This document shows, in pieces, positions 37,201-48,846 of a stretch of DNA of 64,000 nucleotides; positions within the stretch are counted from its first letter, which is position 1, and every line of letters begins with the position of its first letter. The notes under the pieces were generated by a model. The model searched no databases. It saw only the letters and a list, made by a program, of their open reading frames with translations, and had not been told where the DNA came from. The translations under genes and the position numbers were made by a program. The DNA is taken from assembly GCA_965153455.1 (NCBI GenBank), contig OZ234495.1, positions 23,618,875-23,682,874 on the forward strand, in the 5' to 3' direction. This DNA comes from Sphagnum compactum. Lineage: Eukaryota; Bryophyta; Sphagnopsida; Sphagnales.

Positions 37201-40200
37201 TGGCTACAAATGATCCATTTCAATAGATCTTTATAGCTCTAACTGCAATGCAACAATTTCCTTCCAAGTTGCCTGGATACCCACACTTACCATGGCCTAC
37301 AACTTTATCGACACATGTGGCATGATCACCACTAGATGGGCATGTAATAAATAATTTTGCAACCTTGAAATTTTTTAGACCCACACCAAATATACCTAGC
37401 AAAAGTTAGTTTCTTGCTTGTGTTGCTTCAATGACAAACATTGTGTTTTGCCAACCAAATAGCCAAGTGTTTGAACAGTCAATGAAGGGGGCACTCCAAG
37501 CAAGTTGAATAGAAGGCCTGTTGTCGAGCAATAGATAAGGTTATGCAATGGTTGGGGATTGAAGTTGATGATCGTAATGGGAAGAATGCCATGCCTATTG
37601 TGCATTGCACTGTAGATGGAAAGATTTATGGTGGTGGAAGGAACAACTATATGAATGCACTTAAAGGCTATGCCTTGAAGCTCAATCCAACAATCAATAC
37701 ATTTGTAGGCAACTGGTTGAAGAGCTAGAAGCAATCAAAGACGCCTTTGAGATGGGCTTTGAGTACCATCCCTTGGCTTACAAGCATGTGAAAGTTCAAC
37801 TAGTGGTTATTTTGAAAACTAAATGAAGGTCATTGAAAAGGATGATGTTGAAGGGGGAACTACATACATGAAATTGCCAAGAGGACCATTGGAACCAACT
37901 GAAAAAAGTCTTGATGAAAGATGAAAATTTACAAAAAACAATTGAAATGAAAGGAATTCGAATAGCTTGAAAGAATGCTAGTTGGGTTGGATAGGTAGGT
38001 ATGGAAGAGTGAATGGTACATTTCACCCCTTTCCTTTTATTATTACTATTTCTTTTGCTTTTGCTACTGAAATTTTGAATGTGCATGCATATGTATGTAT
38101 TAGGTGATAGATCTTGGAAGACCGCCTACATTGGAAGATATCCAAACCAAATGTGAAAGGGAGAAAACCTACAAATGAAAAAGGGAAGAAGAAGAGGTCG
38201 AGGAGTAGGGGGAGGAGGATGTTGAGGTTAACATGTACCATAATACCTTTACTAGTGTTGCGAATTATTGTTGAGTTCTTAAATAAATAACTTACATTCA
38301 TTTTTTCACTCTTGTAACAATCAATAATTCCCTAAAATTATAACAAATGTTCTTAACTATTCACACTTGAAATATGTTAACTGACCATGCATAGTAGTTT
38401 GAAGCATCCTTTCTTCAAACTTTACATGATTTGAAGCATTTTTTTTTGGACTTTAAAGGAAGATCTAACATAAAAGTTGGAAGTTCGCTAAAGACTATGG
38501 AAAGCAACCATGAAGACATAGTCAAGGCCATTGAAGAATTAAAGAAAAATCAAAAAGAAATGATGACACCTATGATGTAGGAAATGTATTTCATAAGCAA
38601 ATTCAAGTGGTCATGGTAATCACTCTTGAATGGAATGCCCCAAAGGAATAGGGGTTGCCAAATCCATTCATGGTGACACTAAAATGGTAAAAGGGAACTA
38701 ACTTGTAATTCACATAACAAGAAATTCATGCATTTTGAAATTATTTAAGTGTGGAGTTCATTAATTGACGTAGGGAATTGGCAATTGAACTTCTTGGGGT
38801 TTGTGATTACATGTGGTTCATGAGTAGAAGTCAAAGGAGCAAGAAGAGCTCGAGACTTTATAATCTATTGTAGTTGAAAATATTAAATGTGTCAAGCCTC
38901 ATAACCAAGAGAAAAGTGTGGTGAATTTACCCATGGTGGAACATAAGTTTAAAGAAATCAACCCTAACGTGGTGAACTTAGATAAGCAAACAGATTCAAG
39001 TCTCCAATAAAGTGGCGATTAGCAATATAGACATGAAGACTCATGTGGCCCCAAAAGAGGTGAACCCTAATTCACTTGCAAGTGCTTGTTTTATTTGATG
39101 TCTAAACAAGCAACTGGATAATAAGGTCCGCAATTTGTTGGTTTAAAATGTGAATGGCTTACTATGTGAAACATTGCATTTGAAATATGTTCAAAACAGA
39201 CAAAAACCAATAGTTCTTACATTGAGATGTGGAAATAAATTTGAGAGTCTTTCACCCAATTGTTCTAAATTCCTGGAGTTATGTAACTCAAGGTTCGATA
39301 TTGCTGTTTGGTCCACAACCATCCAAAAAAAATTGTAGCCCTTGGTCCAATTTTTATTAGGGGAAAAAAATGGTGTCCACCTTGTATTTTTGTGGGTGTG
39401 AAGAAATGCTTGGAAACAAACATTCCGCATCCTAAAACTCCACATAGATAATTGGTTTTGAAAAACATGTTAAGGGTGTGGGAAGAAATTAGTTTAACAT
39501 TTAGGCAATTAAATCAATTTAACATTCTGTTGATAGACAATTGCCCATACAAATGCATTGGGAATGTACTTTTTTCATAGATTTTGCCCCACCCATTTTA
39601 TAGTCGAGTAGAAGATAATTACTTACTAGAAAGTTTGTGGCCTTACTTGGTGGGGTTGTCTGAGTGTTTGAGTACCTTACAATATGTTGGAATGAATCCA
39701 CATGGACAACATCAATTCACAAGTCAAAACCCCCATTAACATTTGATAAGAGATTTTGCTTGGTCTACTAATTGCTTAAGTTGATTCTAAACCCTTACGT
39801 AAAACCCATATTTCCATGTAATGTGTTTAAAGTTTTTGAATTTTCTTGAATGTGTCAATGATGTTCTATGGGTGTAAAAAATTCTAAAGTAGTACATTTA
39901 TGCCATTGTTTGGGTATTTGCAGATGAATAGGGCTATGCAAGGTAGTTCCAAGGTTGTGGGCAACTCAATTTTGAGCAAAACCAAAGGCAAAAAATGAAA
40001 TTTTGGTGCAAGTCCAAAATGTTTTGCTAATAACAAAACAATGGCATTTGAGGCAACTATTATTCAACAAGTTACAAAAGCCCAGCCAAGTGTAAGAGGG
40101 TCATAACTTGTTGCTTTGAATTTTTGAATTGAACGTTTACTTTCAAAAATGTTGTCCAAATGTGTTAGCAATTTTCATTCCCTAGTTATAGAGGTTTCAT

Positions 40201-40990
40201 ATATTCAAAGGTTCAAAGTAAAAATGTTTTGTTGTTTAAAATATTGATAGGTCTAGTTGGTTCAATTCATATTATTCATTTGTATCTAATATGGTTGATC
40301 AACTTGGAAGTATGAACTTGATCTTCATTTATTTGATTTGAGTTTGTTTCATAATATATAAAAAAAACCAAGAATTCATCTTCATGAGTCCTATTGGTAG
40401 CACCCAAATTACTCTCGAATCCTTTGTCAAATTTGGTGGTGGTATGGCTAAACATTGTGGTAATTCCATGATAGATGAATAATCTATTTGTTGGCACTAC
40501 ACAAGTGACATTAAAAGGTGTTCATTTGCTAGTTCCTAAGTTGAATAATGACCCTCCATTCTATAGGGTAGATGATGCAATTGGTTATTTTGTATAGTGG
40601 CCTTGGAAAAAAACCATAATTAATTGGTTGATAGCTAATGATGTCTCAAATGATTTTATAGTAATTGTTGATCTTTACTATGTACAAATTTTAATTTGAA
40701 ACAAATATGAAAATTTTGGCTTTCAAGTTGTAAAATTATGTGTGAGTAATGTATGCATTTTTTTCAATTCATTATTTGTGTTTTTAATGAATCATATCAT
40801 GTTTGTGGATGTTGTTTTATTATCCGTGTAGATTAATATTATATAGATGTTTAACATAAGAACATTTATATGATACAAACCCATGTTTGTTTTAGGTTGA
40901 AAATTAGTTTTAATATTTATATTACAAAATGAATTAAACAAATCAAGTTCATAAAATATTTAGCATGTTAAACATTTGTTTAAAAAATTT
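31226..40990. other. Long AT-rich region without a defensible gene
   Basis: About 9.8 kb of AT-rich DNA with many stops in all frames. Local features include a diverged repeat near 31680-31860 ('ttttgaagcggattgtcaat' versus 'ttttgagacggattgtgaca') and C-runs near 33341. A short frame at 37525-37730 resembles a double-stranded-RNA-binding motif. The rest is probably decayed transposon sequence that I cannot classify. Confidence 0.5.
37525..37730 (+). pseudogene. Possible relic of a double-stranded-RNA-binding-like domain
   Basis: One frame reads WLGIEVDDRNGKNAMPIVHC followed by TVDGKIYGGGRNNYMNALKG. It resembles the second half of a dsRBD (beta strands, then G-x-G and an Ala/Lys-rich helix: VDGKEYGEGRGxSKKEAKxxAA). 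It ends at a stop at 37726. A shifted frame just after it (about 37720-37825) continues with EELEAIKDAFEMGFEYHPLA. No exons or start could be fixed. It may be a captured or decayed gene piece, or chance. Confidence 0.3.
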
Positions 40991-41150
40991 GCCATGTAGC
41001 AACCAATTATTGGACCAACTATTAGTGAATTCAGTCAAAACAGACATCCACATGGCACTCAATTATTGAATCAATTATTAGTCAAATCGGTCAGAACAGA
41101 CATCCACATGGCACTCAATTATTGGATCATCTATTAGTCGAATAGTCAGA
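40991..41150. repeat. Tandem repeat, about 56-bp unit, near three copies
   Basis: 'cagacatccacatggcactc' recurs at 41041 and 41097, each followed by 'aattattg(a/g)atca...ttagtc'. A third, more diverged copy begins at about 40991. Confidence 0.8.
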
Positions 41151-41287
41151 ATTAATTCTTCATTTCTTCTATAACAATTATGTGCCATCCACTTTCTATT
41201 TTAGTTTTTGGAATAGGGAATACCTTTTGCCACATGATGGTTGTTGCTCCTAGAAGGCAACAACAAGGAGGTAGCAATTAGATTTAA

Positions 41288-41440
41288 GGTTTGTAGAGGG
41301 TAGGGAGTTGTTGCAAACAGTAGGCATCATTTACGAAGGGTTTATAGGTGCTGTAGACAATAGGTAGTGGTTACAAAGGGTCTACAGGTGTTGTAAACAA
41401 TAAGTAACAACTATCAAAGGTTTATATGTGGTTGTGGGTT
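41288..41440. repeat. Tandem repeat, about 40-bp unit
   Basis: 'gggtttataggtg', 'gggtctacaggtg' and 'aggtttatatgtgg' start at 41338, 41378 and 41418, with a more diverged copy from about 41288. Confidence 0.7.
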
Positions 41441-42330
41441 TTCTTTCAAATTTGCAAATGACAGTATGTGCAATATAGTAGCTATTGGATGACAATAGTT
41501 GCTATAGGATGGTAGTTGCAACATGATAGTAGGTAGACAAAAGACAAGTCCTACTTTCATGTCTTTTCATTTTTTCTAATTATTATTATTTTATTCGACA
41601 ACCCTTTCCTTGTTGGTAATTAAGTTGTCAAATCTTGCGATTTTATAAGGGGTAAGGTGAAAAAGGGAAAGGGAAAAAAAGAAAAATTTAGTGTGAATTC
41701 ATCCCAAAATAGCTTGAATGGCCTCATCCACCAATTGGTGGGTGTGAGGTCACAACAACCAAAATTTTTGACCATTGTTATCCCAAGACAAAAACTATCA
41801 ACTTTCTAGTTTTTGTGGATATGACTATGAAAAACTTGGATTTTAGATGTGAAAATGTATCGTACATTTATGAATTTATTTGGCATTAAAAGGAGAGAAA
41901 TTTTAGTAGATCATGCATAAGTTTGCCATCTTGTGGTTGAATTTTGCATGTACATTAAATTATCATATTTTTGTATGATTTTTTAATTGAAAAAATAAAA
42001 TTACAAATCTCAAATAAAATAACTTTTGAAAATCAATATGCGAAAATTGCTTTTGAGTATGAACAAGTTTGAAATGTGTGAGACTCCACATTGTGAAACC
42101 TGGGTGAAAATATTTTTCCCAAGTTTTTGAAACCTTGCCCAGGTCTCTTAAAAAATAATTTGAAAATAAATTAAGGAACTGAGCCAAGTCTTGTAAACTC
42201 TTCTAAAACCTGGACTTGTTAGGTCTAAAAAAACCTGAGAACAACCAAACACCGGTCTCTTCCTCTTAGTAGAATCAACAAACACTCTAAAATCTTATAG
42301 AAACCACCCATACAGTAGTCTACAATATTA
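41441..42330. other. AT-rich flank before the Helitron cluster
   Basis: No gene or element end was recognised. The stretch ends in an A immediately before the Helitron 5' end. Confidence 0.4.
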
Positions 42331-44823
42331 TCTATAGTAAAGGACCAATGAAGCTTCCCTTGAAGCCGGACGAATGAAGCTTCCCCTAAATCCGTCCGGC
42401 CCTAAATATAGCGAGGGCGTGGCTTTCCCATGTCCGTCATCCGTCCCGTCATCCAACCGGACGGACATTTCCTCCATTCGTCCCGTCATCCATCCATGGA
42501 TGGCATCATACAGGGAAGAAAACCCTGGCAGAAATAAATAACCCCCCCCCCCGCCCCCTCATGCCCGGCCCCAAGGGGGGCACCCCCAAGATTTACTGTA
42601 CAAAGGACGTGGTCTTTTTCTTTTCATTGTTTTTTCGTTCTCTGTTTTCGGTGTTTTTTTTTTGGTTTATAATAATAATAATAAAATAGAAAAATGAAAA
42701 ATAATCTTATATATATATAAAGTTTTTATTTTTTAATTCATCCATCCCATCAGCCGTCTATTTAAGCCGGACGGGGATGGATGTCTATTTAAGCCGGATG
42801 GGGTGGGTGAGGACCGGCAAAGACCCAGCAGTTTTAGGTGCATGTTTGATTTATTTTAAACACACACCTGTGCATTAGGCACGGGGCACAAACTTGCCCG
42901 GCCCCAGGGGGGGCACCCCCAAGATTTACTGTACAGAGGACGGGGTGTTTTTCTTTTCATTTTCTTTTTCGTTCTCTGTTTTCGGTGTTTCTTTTTGTTT
43001 ATAATAATAATAATAAAATAGAAAAATGAAAAATTATCTTATATATATATAAAGTTTTAATTTCTTAATTCATCCATCCTCGTCTGGCTTATTTTTTAAT
43101 TCATCCATCCCGTCAGCCGTCTATTTAAGCTGGACGGGGATGGATGTCTATTTAAGCCGCATGGGGTGGGTTAGGACCGACAAAGACCCACCAGTTTTAG
43201 GTGCATGTTTGATTTATTTTAAACACACACCTGTGCATTAAGCCTTTCTTACTATTCTATTCACAAAGAGAACAGACACACGTGCAAGTGCGCACGCAAG
43301 AGAGCAGATGATCAAGAAAGACGGCGAGCGAGACAGTAAGGATGGTAATTCTGGCTATTTAAATTCTCAAAGAAAACAGACAGACGTGCATGCACGCACA
43401 CACACACACACACAAAAACACAGATTGAAAAGGTCGCGAGAGGTTGTCGTCTGCTGCATCTGTGGCACACGTCTGATAGGGCTAGCAGCAGTGTGCACAA
43501 GTGTGGTGGGATGGTGCACTTGATGATGCAACCTTGCACTTACACTTTGTAGAAGCTATATTAAGAGGAACTTGCACATGGCTTTCGCAACTCATGATTT
43601 TCCAAGACGATGCGGCTCTGCTTCAGCGGGTACATGATCCACATAGTCTGCATGGTCAAAGTTGTAGAGAATTATCTCCATCAGAATCTCCTCCTCCTCA
43701 TCACCAGAGCTACTTGTTGTCGCATGAGCTTTCAATGTCGACAATCTCCTGATCTGGTGCAGATTCACGTCATGTGGCAATCTGGCAACAGCAGCAGCAG
43801 TAGCAGCAACAACAGCAGCTTAACGATGTTGTGGGTATAAGCTCTTCTGCACTGCTTCATCTTGCACCATTGGTAGTTGATCGCACGTACATCATGACCC
43901 GTAGCAGTTAGACTTTATACAATATTCTGTGGTAATGAAAACTCTCATTCAAATACTTACCTGATCGTTGTGTTTGGATGCAACACCAGCGCTGATGATC
44001 ATATTCGACTTGACGTGGTGCTCCGTATTGTTCATAGCTGCCAGTTGCTGTGAACTTTCCAGGTTCAACATATGTTGGGGGGTTTCTACATATGAATATG
44101 TTGGAAATTTCTACATCGATTCTTGAGTTATGTTCTTATATTCATACAGGTTCAGGGTGGTTTTTTTGTTTTTGCAGGACTTTGCTTCTACAGTCAGTTC
44201 ACCTCTGTTGTCATATGGGTATAATTGCAGGTGATTTCATATTATTCTTCCTTAACCACATTGGAAAGCTTCACTCTACATATGTCATCCTTGAGCTTGC
44301 AGTAAAAGCTCATATTTCTGCACAGCAATCTTTGTCAAGGTGGAAGATGAATAGTGGGGTAATAGAAATTTTGGAGCAATTACCGTAAACCAGTAGCTAA
44401 ATATTCTTGGTTGTGCTCCTTTGCTCCTTCGCCTTAATATACTGGATAGGAATTCTCCCCCTGAACTTTTATCATTTGTCCTTGCATTCCTTTGCATGCA
44501 GCTTTTTTCTACAGAGATCACAAATTATCAGTTTCCTCTTTAATCATTGTAAGCCTGGAAATAAGTCCAAGCTATTCATTATGGCCAAGGACATGAGCCT
44601 CCTGGAATGCTTCCAAGCTATTAGGGGTCTAAGGGCAAAAATGTAGTTGGTAGGTGTAATTTTGTAATATGTATCGTCAAATGCACAGGCAAAAATGGAT
44701 TCATACTAGATTTTTTATTTAAAATAAACAAAGTAACTACGACACCAATATCATTGAGCATCATTTTGTAATATGTACCGTCAAATACACACACCTGTGC
44801 ATTATGCACGGGGCTCAAACTAG
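42331..44823 (+). mobile_element. Non-autonomous Helitron, about 2.5 kb
   Basis: The 5' end is TCTATAGTAAAGGACC after an A. The 3' end has the hairpin CCTGTGC-attat-GCACGGG (44794-44812) and, eight bases on, the terminal CTAG (44820-44823) followed by T. This A|TC...CTAG|T structure is the diagnostic Helitron signature. No Rep-helicase frame is present. The left third holds a 333-363 bp tandem duplication with its own hairpin remnants. The remainder (about 43245-44780) has CAG/CAA-rich and (CA)n sequence and some exon-like segments that I cannot name, perhaps captured host DNA. Confidence 0.8.
42562..43240. repeat. Tandem duplication inside the Helitron, period 333-363 bp
   Basis: The block starting 'gcccggccccaaggggggca' at 42563 recurs at 42896, and both copies end with 'cacacacctgtgcatta' (42861 and 43224). 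The second copy has about 30 extra bases near 43080. Each copy ends in the Helitron 3' hairpin or part of it. Confidence 0.85.
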
Positions 44824-45251
44824 TTACATATAGTAAAGGACGTCAGGATGAAATGAAGCTTTCCATCCATCCGTCCGTCATCCATCCTGCATCCGTCCCG
44901 TCATCCATCCGAACAGAACAAATATATATTTTAAAAAGGAAAAAAATTACAAAAAAGAAGAAACCAAATAAAGAGTAGAAAATAAAAAAAAATAAAACTT
45001 ATAATAATGAAGCAAAACCCTACTTGAAAAAGAATGAGGTGTGTCTTCTTTCTCCAAACTTCAAACTTGCACCCAAATAAACAAAAATACAAAAGTGAAA
45101 AAGTAACACTTTATTTTTATTATACAAAATGATAATAAAAACAAAAAACACATAAAAAAAAGAAAGATAAAAGTTAAAAAAAAAAACTAAAACATGAACC
45201 AAACATTGTTGAAATAACACACCTGTGCATTAGGCACGGGGTTCAAACTAG
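44824..45251 (+). mobile_element. Second Helitron copy in tandem, about 427 bp
   Basis: It begins right after the CTAG of the first copy with ttacatatagtaaaggacg, matching the TATAGTAAAGGA 5' end. It closes with CCTGTGC-attag-GCACGGG and CTAG (45248-45251). The inside is A-rich with no gene. The exact 5' base is uncertain by a few positions. Confidence 0.7.
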
Positions 45252-45420
45252 TTACATATAGTAAAGGAAGAATGAAGCTTCCCCTGAATCCGTCCCGTCA
45301 TCCAACCATCATCCGTCTACTACCGGACGGACATTTCATCCATCCCGTCATCAGTCTATTTAAGCCGGACGAATATACTTTGTACTTGAGAAAACGCAAT
45401 AAGTTACACACTACCCTAGT
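45252..45420 (+). mobile_element. Third Helitron 5' end, truncated
   Basis: Directly after the second CTAG comes the same ttacatatagtaaagga start and the 'gtcccgtcatcc' words shared with the other copies. No 3' hairpin follows; the sequence runs into a foldback region at about 45419. Confidence 0.6.
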
Positions 45421-45800
45421 ACCTTGGCAGCTATACACATGTGTATCCAATAATTAATTTATTTTGAAAATTTCAACATTTCTGAAAATAATATAATTAG
45501 TGTCGAAGCTGCCAAGGTACTGTAGTACCTTTACCATTCCCACATCTTCTTGTTTAATATTTATTTATTTGTTTTTCATTTTTTCACTCTGGTAGCCTGG
45601 TGACAATAAAAATTTCCTGAAAATTTGAAACTTTCAAAGACCTGGGCCATGTACAACTGGAATAAACAAATTGACCTTGTACACTAGGTAGCAAGATAAT
45701 TGCTAAAACTTCTGGCATTGTGGGCAGCTAATTTTGAATAAAAAGACATTTACTGAAAGCCTAATTGAATTATTGCCATAATGGTAAAGGTACTATAGTA
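45419..45800. mobile_element. Nested foldback (MITE-like) sequences
   Basis: GTACCTTGGCAGCT (45419-45432) is perfectly complementary to 45507-45520. Overlapping it, CTGTAGTACCTTTACCATT (45520-45538) pairs with 45780-45798 with one mismatch. The second pair encloses 279 bp of AT-rich DNA, a typical MITE size. No clear target duplication was seen. Confidence 0.55.
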
Positions 45801-45986
45801 ATAAGGTATCTTTGACAAAGAAGGGAAAAAAAAAGGCATTCTGACTTAAGCTACACAAGCTAGAATCAAAAGTTTTTAAAGGCGTAAACTGAAGAAAATG
45901 TATTATAACAGATGGATGATTGTGGGATGAATGCGGATTAAATTGTTTTTAGAAAATGACTGTCATGTCTCTTCATCAGTTGGAAA

Positions 45987-46011
45987 TTAGGGTTTTCCTG
46001 AATTAGGGTTT
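45987..46011 (+). promoter_or_regulatory. Two telo-boxes in the RPL26 promoter
   Basis: TTAGGGTTTT (45987-45996) and TTAGGGTTT (46003-46011) lie 140-165 bp before the start codon. Plant ribosomal protein promoters commonly carry this element, which fits co-regulation of translation genes. No TATA box was identified. Confidence 0.7.
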
Positions 46012-46150
46012 GGCGGTGGCTGACGGGGGCAAAGGAGATGGTGGGGGAGAAACTGTAAGCAAACTCCATTTCGATCTGCGCTGCTCCTTCAGGTCGAAGA
46101 GCCTAGTCGTCTCTTCTTCTTCATATTTGCAGCAGCGGTACTAGCAGCCA

Positions 46151-47740
46151 TGAAGTTTTCTTCTCGTAATAAGCTTTTCCATTGCCCTTTTTAAGCTTTT
46201 TTCTTTGTTATTGCTTTGGTTTTTGGTACTGTTTTGCTCCTTTCTCATGGGGTTGGGACTTAGTGTGTTGTTGTCTGTTATATGTTCATAGAAAGAGAGC
46301 ATGAGCGCAATTCCTTTGTTGCAAGACTTCAGTATTTTAAGCTGAATTTTTCTAGCGTATTTGGAATCTTACGAGGAAGCCTGGATTGGTTGTAGGTGTG
46401 AGTAGCTCAAGGCGCAAGTCGCGGAAAGCGCACTTCAGTGCACCTTCAAGCGTGCGCCGTATTCTTATGAGCGCTGCTCTTTCGTCAGATCTCAAGAACA
46501 AGTACAATGTAAGTTGTTCGCCTGTCTGCATGCAGCGTCTTCTGTTTGGAGAATTTTCGCATTCTTAATCATTCCTAGATCGATATGGACACGACCTATC
46601 AGCATTGGGGTTCTGATGAGAAAGAAAGAGGGGTTCATGTGCCAGGTGCGATCTGTGCCGGTGAGAAAGGACGATGAAGTCCAAGTTGTTCGAGGCACAT
46701 ATAAAGGCCGAGAAGGAAAGGTCGTCCAGGTCTACCGCCGAAAGTGGGTCATCCATGTTGAGCGTATCACCCGCGAGAAAGTTAATGGTATTTTCACTTA
46801 TCTTTTTGAGTTTGACTTTCTGCGTACCAAATCTTCTTGCTTTGAGAAACCATGAAACAATGGGTCCTTGTATTCTCCTAAAATGCGTCATCCACCGTCT
46901 TAGACCCTGTTGTAAACAATGTTAGTGTTTGGTTTGTTAGTAACTAGAGCATTCTTTGTTCTTCTTGTGTCATCAACCTTCTCAACCGCTGCTGTAAACA
47001 CAGTCGGTGTAGGTTTGTTTTGTAGCTAAGAATTCTTTCTTCTTCTTGAAGTGAAGTTCTAGAGTTTAGGCAACATGCTCATTGATGTTAGGCATGGTCT
47101 CTATTCACGAGTGGCAGTGCATTCTAGGTGGGGAGTATCTTTAGGGAGGTGGAACAAGCTGCACAATGTAACTTTTCTATTTATTATTTGTCTGGGCCTT
47201 TGAAAGGTGGGCTGTTAGTTTTAAGGAAATCAGTAATAGTGGTTGATGTTACTCAGTAGTCAAGCCTCTTATGTTTATCTCATGCTAGATGTTGTGATTT
47301 TGGTGGCAAATGGATGGGGAACTCAAAATTGAGAGTCACTTTGTCTGCATGAGATATACATGCTTGGTAGTTTCTGAGAAAGGTGACCCTGAAGTCTGTT
47401 TCTGCAACTATGAGATGCACTTATTATACTGTCCTCCAAAAGTAATTCTCAACCTGAGATTGTCAGATGTGGACTGGTAGTAATACTTGTCAATGAGTCC
47501 TGTGTGCAGAATTTTGAAGCCCAGAGATTTCTTGATGGAGCTTTGTTCTTTATTTGTTGCTGTGCAGGTTCAACTGTCAATGTTGGCATTGACCCATCAA
47601 AGGTTGTCATTACCAAATTCAAGCTTGACAAGGATCGCAAGGCTTTACTAGATAGGAAAGGTAAGGGTCGTGCTGCTGAGAAAGGTAAAGGAAAGTTCAC
47701 AAATGAGGATGTGGCCCCAGCTCTACAGGAGGTTGACTAG
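46151..47740 (+). CDS. RPL26: Large-subunit ribosomal protein L26 (uL24), complete
   Basis: A core protein of the cytosolic 60S ribosome near the peptide exit tunnel. Four exons, 46151-46166, 46396-46508, 46646-46787 and 47568-47740, join with GT-AG borders and matching phases to 147 aa, close to the usual 145-146. The first exon is only 16 nt (MKFSS plus one base); the arginine codon is split across intron 1, giving [20 protein letters not shown], which matches the family's MKYNPRVTSSRRKNRKAHF. The KOW motif ([20 protein letters not shown]) is in exon 3, and [20 protein letters not shown] follows. The C-terminus is Lys/Ala/Gly-rich and ends in EVD. Paired telo-boxes lie just upstream. No defects were seen. 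Confidence 0.96.
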
Positions 47741-48296
47741 TTCCAGCTAGACCAATGAGCTGGTTGTGCAGTCTTGACAGATTCAGCAGGCTTGAAAAGG
47801 AAGCTTGCCTAAAATGGATTCTATATATGTTTTGTTTTAAATGGTTTTCATTCAGTGAGTTATACTTGTCGAAGTTTGGGTTTTTAAAAAAAATTGATGA
47901 TTGCAAAATGTTTCCCTGATTTCTACAAGCAAGTTCTGTAATGGATTGGTGAGATGATCTTTTTTTCCTAAATTTATGGTTCTGTAGAGAGTGTCCAGTA
48001 CTTTCTGTAGAGATCATGTGCCTAAGATTCTTGGTCTAAAGGTGTCATAGTTTCTCACAGTAGGAAGTGCTTGACCTAGAATTCCTGATAGTTAAATCTG
48101 AATTTTCTTTTTCTTCCAATTTTATGTGTTAGTTAAAATTTTCTTTGATGATTTATCATTTGAGCTTCATGTTGTCATATGGAGGAGTTCTTGAGCGTTT
48201 TGAACCAGAATTCAAAACTCCATCTAGCTTGGTTGTGATACGGTCCTGAGTGTTATGGGTAAGGAGGGTCTTGAGGGAAAATTAGGATGGTGAAGA

Positions 48297-48590
48297 AGGC
48301 CAAGTGATATGACCTCTAGAAGGTCAACCATGATGCGGACAGATCTGGCCAAGTGCCTTATCTGAAAACCTAGGTTTGCTGATGGCTGTCAATCTATTCC
48401 ATCTTTGTATCAATAGCTTCAGAATTACTTACTCAGAGGCTGGGGCCTGGGCAAGCTCTCTTTATGCATATATCTAATGGAGGGCAGTAGGAGGACCAAG
48501 TGATGTGACCTTAAATGAGGTCGACCATGATGCGGACAGACATGGCTCAATCATATCTGATAATCTGGCTTGCTTATGGTCCTTACATTC
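48297..48590. repeat. Direct repeat of about 95 bp, 198 bp apart
   Basis: 'ccaagtgatatgacct' followed by 'accatgatgcggacagatctgg' words recurs near 48300 and 48498 with moderate divergence. No coding potential is seen. Confidence 0.65.
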
Positions 48591-48723
48591 TTAGTCTGGA
48601 GAAGGTAATGAAAAAAATTATCAGGTTGGTATGCAAAGGAAGATCTTGTATGGAAAGTGAATGATGAAGTAAAATTGTGTGTCTTTCAGGTTACCTTAGT
48701 TGTTGAGTTATATTATGTAATTT

Positions 48724-48846
48724 GTAACAGGTGTCTAGTGCTTGGCTACTACCTGTAACAGCACATCTGGTACTTGTGGAGATGTGGCTTCACCACTATA
48801 GGGCATGCCACCACAGGTAGTAGCTAGCCACCAGACACTGGTTACC
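48724..48846. repeat. Imperfect hairpin, about 31-bp arms, 56-nt loop
   Basis: 'aacaggtgtctagtgcttgg' with the following 'ctactacctgt' (48726-48756) pairs with 48813-48843 ('acaggtagtagctagccacc', then 'agacactggtt'), with about five mismatches. The size would suit a foldback transposon or a microRNA precursor. Confidence 0.65.
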
